Source: Streptococcus sp. A12 (GTDB lineage Bacteria; Bacillota; Bacilli; Lactobacillales; Streptococcaceae). From it: a DNA stretch of 22,535 bases. Position numbers and translations under genes: made by a program. Positions 21,090 to 22,535 of the stretch are shown here, one piece after another (position 1 is the first letter of the stretch; every line of letters starts with the position of its first letter). The stretch lies in contig NZ_CAJPOU010000026.1 of the NCBI RefSeq assembly GCF_905372335.1, forward strand, positions 1 to 22,535, given 5' to 3'. The notes below the pieces were generated by a model. That model made no database searches. It had not been told where the DNA came from and saw only the letters and a program-made list of their open reading frames with translations.

Positions 21090-22535
21090 ATTCACCAATC
21101 TCTTGGTTAAATTTATAAAAAGTACGTTTATAGATAGAAACAGTTGCAAGAGCTCCTATAGTTGCAATGAGAAGATAAATCACACTAGCAATCAAGGTGG
21201 TGAAGGCCACAGCAGAGAGATAGAAAGCAAATCCTATCAAAATCAGCATGACGATAATAAAGATAAAGATTAATAAGCCTCTCAGGGCAGCATTTCCTCT
21301 ATTACGGTTCATCAGATCCGTTACAGTCGACCAATTGGTCGTTAAAAGCTTGTAGTCTCGTCTAAAAGCGATCACACTCAAACTCAAACTGGTCAAAAAC
21401 CAAATCAACAGCATAGCTAGAAGGGAGAGGGGATGGACCCCAAAGTAGCAAGATACCCCTACTAAGAGCACGATCGGTAAAGCAGACTGAACCGAAAAGA
21501 GGATCCAAAATTTTTTCAAACAATAGCGTTTAAAGTCAATCGGAAGGGAACGGAGATAAGCGAAATTTTCCCGCTCCAAGGAGATTCCAATACTGGTCAA
21601 GCTTTCCACAGAGTTAAAGACTCCAATCATAAAAGCAATCAACGATAAAGGAAGCAGGTATTGGGGCGTGAGGTAGTTTTCAATTTGGAGGGAAGCTCGC
21701 GATGCTCCTAAAAACAAGCCAAATGTGAACAAATAAGGGAAAATTGCCATCATGAAGATAACCTGCGTCAGCAAGGTACCATCACTCAAAAGCCGTTTAT
21801 GATAGGAAACGGTAAAGCGATGAAAGGCCTTCTGATCTCCTAGCTTCATCTGACTGACTCGCTCCTTGACCGCATGGCTAGAAGAAACCTCAAGGGCAGC
21901 ATCATAGAAATGAGGCAAGACCTGACTTTTTACCAGCCAAAGGAGGACTGCTAGAACCAATACCCAAGCCAACATCCCAAGTAGAGCTCCTGAATCCAAA
22001 GGATTCAAGATAAAGGTATGAAAGACCTCTATCGGAGGAAAAATGCTGGGTTGAGTGACCAGATCACCAGCTACCGAGTGCTCTGACTGGAGCATATTGA
22101 TATAGAGATAGGCTCCAATGGAAATGAGACTACTCAATCCAATGATGAGGTTAGACACCAAACTGGTGTGTTTCTTAAAGACAGCTGATTTGGTAATCAG
22201 ATGTGATAGGAACAAGGTGCCTAAAAAGAGGATGGAGAGGAGAATCATGGCGCAAATAAGGCCAAGAAGGAGCCCCACCAAAACATTTCCCCCTGCTTGA
22301 ATAGGAAGAATGATGAAATAACTCAGCATTGGAAGCAGGGCCATCAGGAGCACTAAGATGACCGAAATACTCTTTCCTGCAATCACTTCTGCATCCGAAA
22401 AGGCATAGGGACGGTAAAATTGTAAATCCTTGCTTTCGTAAAAGACATTGTAAAAACTCATCAAGCCTTGGGATATAGCCAAGAGCGCAAAGAGCGTAAT
22501 CATATTGACAAAGGGACCAGGGCTAGAGACAAAAT
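21088..22535 (-). CDS. ABC-2 type transporter permease, partial (5' end outside window)
   Basis: Integral membrane subunit of an ABC exporter. The reading frame stays open through the right edge (ten more codons, FVSSPGPFVN, precede the methionine at 22503). The gene therefore almost certainly starts beyond the window and that methionine is internal. About a dozen hydrophobic segments are visible, for example at about 46-68, 74-100, 116-136, 174-191, 247-266, 282-298, 333-352, 357-379 and 408-455 of the visible part. A central loop reads SLTSIGISLERENFAYLRSLP (about 301-321), of a kind seen in large ABC-2 permeases. The ATPase partner would be expected upstream, outside the window. The substrate is unknown. 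Confidence 0.85.
   Translation of the reverse strand, partial: FVSSPGPFVNMITLFALLAISQGLMSFYNVFYESKDLQFYRPYAFSDAEVIAGKSISVILVLLMALLPMLSYFIILPIQAGGNVLVGLLLGLICAMILLSILFLGTLFLSHLITKSAVFKKHTSLVSNLIIGLSSLISIGAYLYINMLQSEHSVAGDLVTQPSIFPPIEVFHTFILNPLDSGALLGMLAWVLVLAVLLWLVKSQVLPHFYDAALEVSSSHAVKERVSQMKLGDQKAFHRFTVSYHKRLLSDGTLLTQVIFMMAIFPYLFTFGLFLGASRASLQIENYLTPQYLLPLSLIAFMIGVFNSVESLTSIGISLERENFAYLRSLPIDFKRYCLKKFWILFSVQSALPIVLLVGVSCYFGVHPLSLLAMLLIWFLTSLSLSVIAFRRDYKLLTTNWSTVTDLMNRNRGNAALRGLLIFIFIIVMLILIGFAFYLSAVAFTTLIASVIYLLIATIGALATVSIYKRTFYKFNQEIGE

Noticed and set aside
20930..21118. 62-codon plus-strand reading frame in the degV-permease gap
   Set aside because: It is made of repeat-element hairpins and the terminator, has no ribosome site, and reads as low-plausibility protein.

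Overview
The window looks like a chromosomal segment of a viridans-type Streptococcus, probably Mitis or Sanguinis group. The clues are the murB-potABCD arrangement, a pnrA nucleoside-uptake locus joined to cdd, deoC and pdp, hom-thrB without thrC, coaA next to rpsT, and many promoters with an extended -10 (TGnTATAAT). The species call is inference from protein resemblance and layout; no search was run. There is no phage, transposase, CRISPR array, tRNA or rRNA in view. Most of the region is housekeeping.

Region 1 (1-5000, all minus strand): murB followed by potA, potB, potC, potD, a cell-wall gene plus the spermidine/putrescine ABC importer. The pot genes overlap by 20, 4 and 4 bases. Between murB and potA lie about 200 bases rich in hairpins, ending in a 7-codon reading frame with its own Shine-Dalgarno sequence. 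That frame stops one base before the TTG start of potA. This is the best candidate for an undescribed regulatory element here.

Region 2 (5000-8590): a four-helix membrane protein of unknown function, then hom-thrB (threonine branch of aspartate metabolism) read from one extended -10 promoter on the minus strand.

Region 3 (8534-9549, plus strand): a membrane-anchored extracellular polysaccharide deacetylase ending in a bidirectional terminator.

Region 4 (9571-17345, minus strand): a nucleoside uptake and catabolism operon in the order methyltransferase (rsmC-like), pdp, deoC, cdd, pnrA, ATPase, permease, permease. Nucleosides are imported, cytidine is deaminated, pyrimidine nucleosides are phosphorolysed, and deoxyribose-5-phosphate is cleaved toward glycolysis. 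The first gene seems to be transcribed from a promoter so close to its ATG that the mRNA may be leaderless. A near-perfect CcpA cre box sits over the -35 regions of this promoter and the divergent coaA promoter. A terminator-like hairpin after pnrA probably makes the binding protein more abundant than the rest of the transporter.

Region 5 (17349-19302, plus strand): coaA (pantothenate kinase), rpsT (ribosomal protein S20, TTG start) and a small P-loop nucleotide kinase-like protein, closed by a terminator shared with the convergent tetR.

Region 6 (19304-22535): a TetR-family regulator divergent from a DegV/FakB fatty-acid-binding protein. Next comes a roughly 175-bp intergenic element built of nested hairpins with imperfect inverted ends, and then the 3' part of an ABC-2 type permease gene that runs off the right edge. 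No stretch over 300 bases lacks a gene. The longest gaps are 8342-8589 and 20853-21087.
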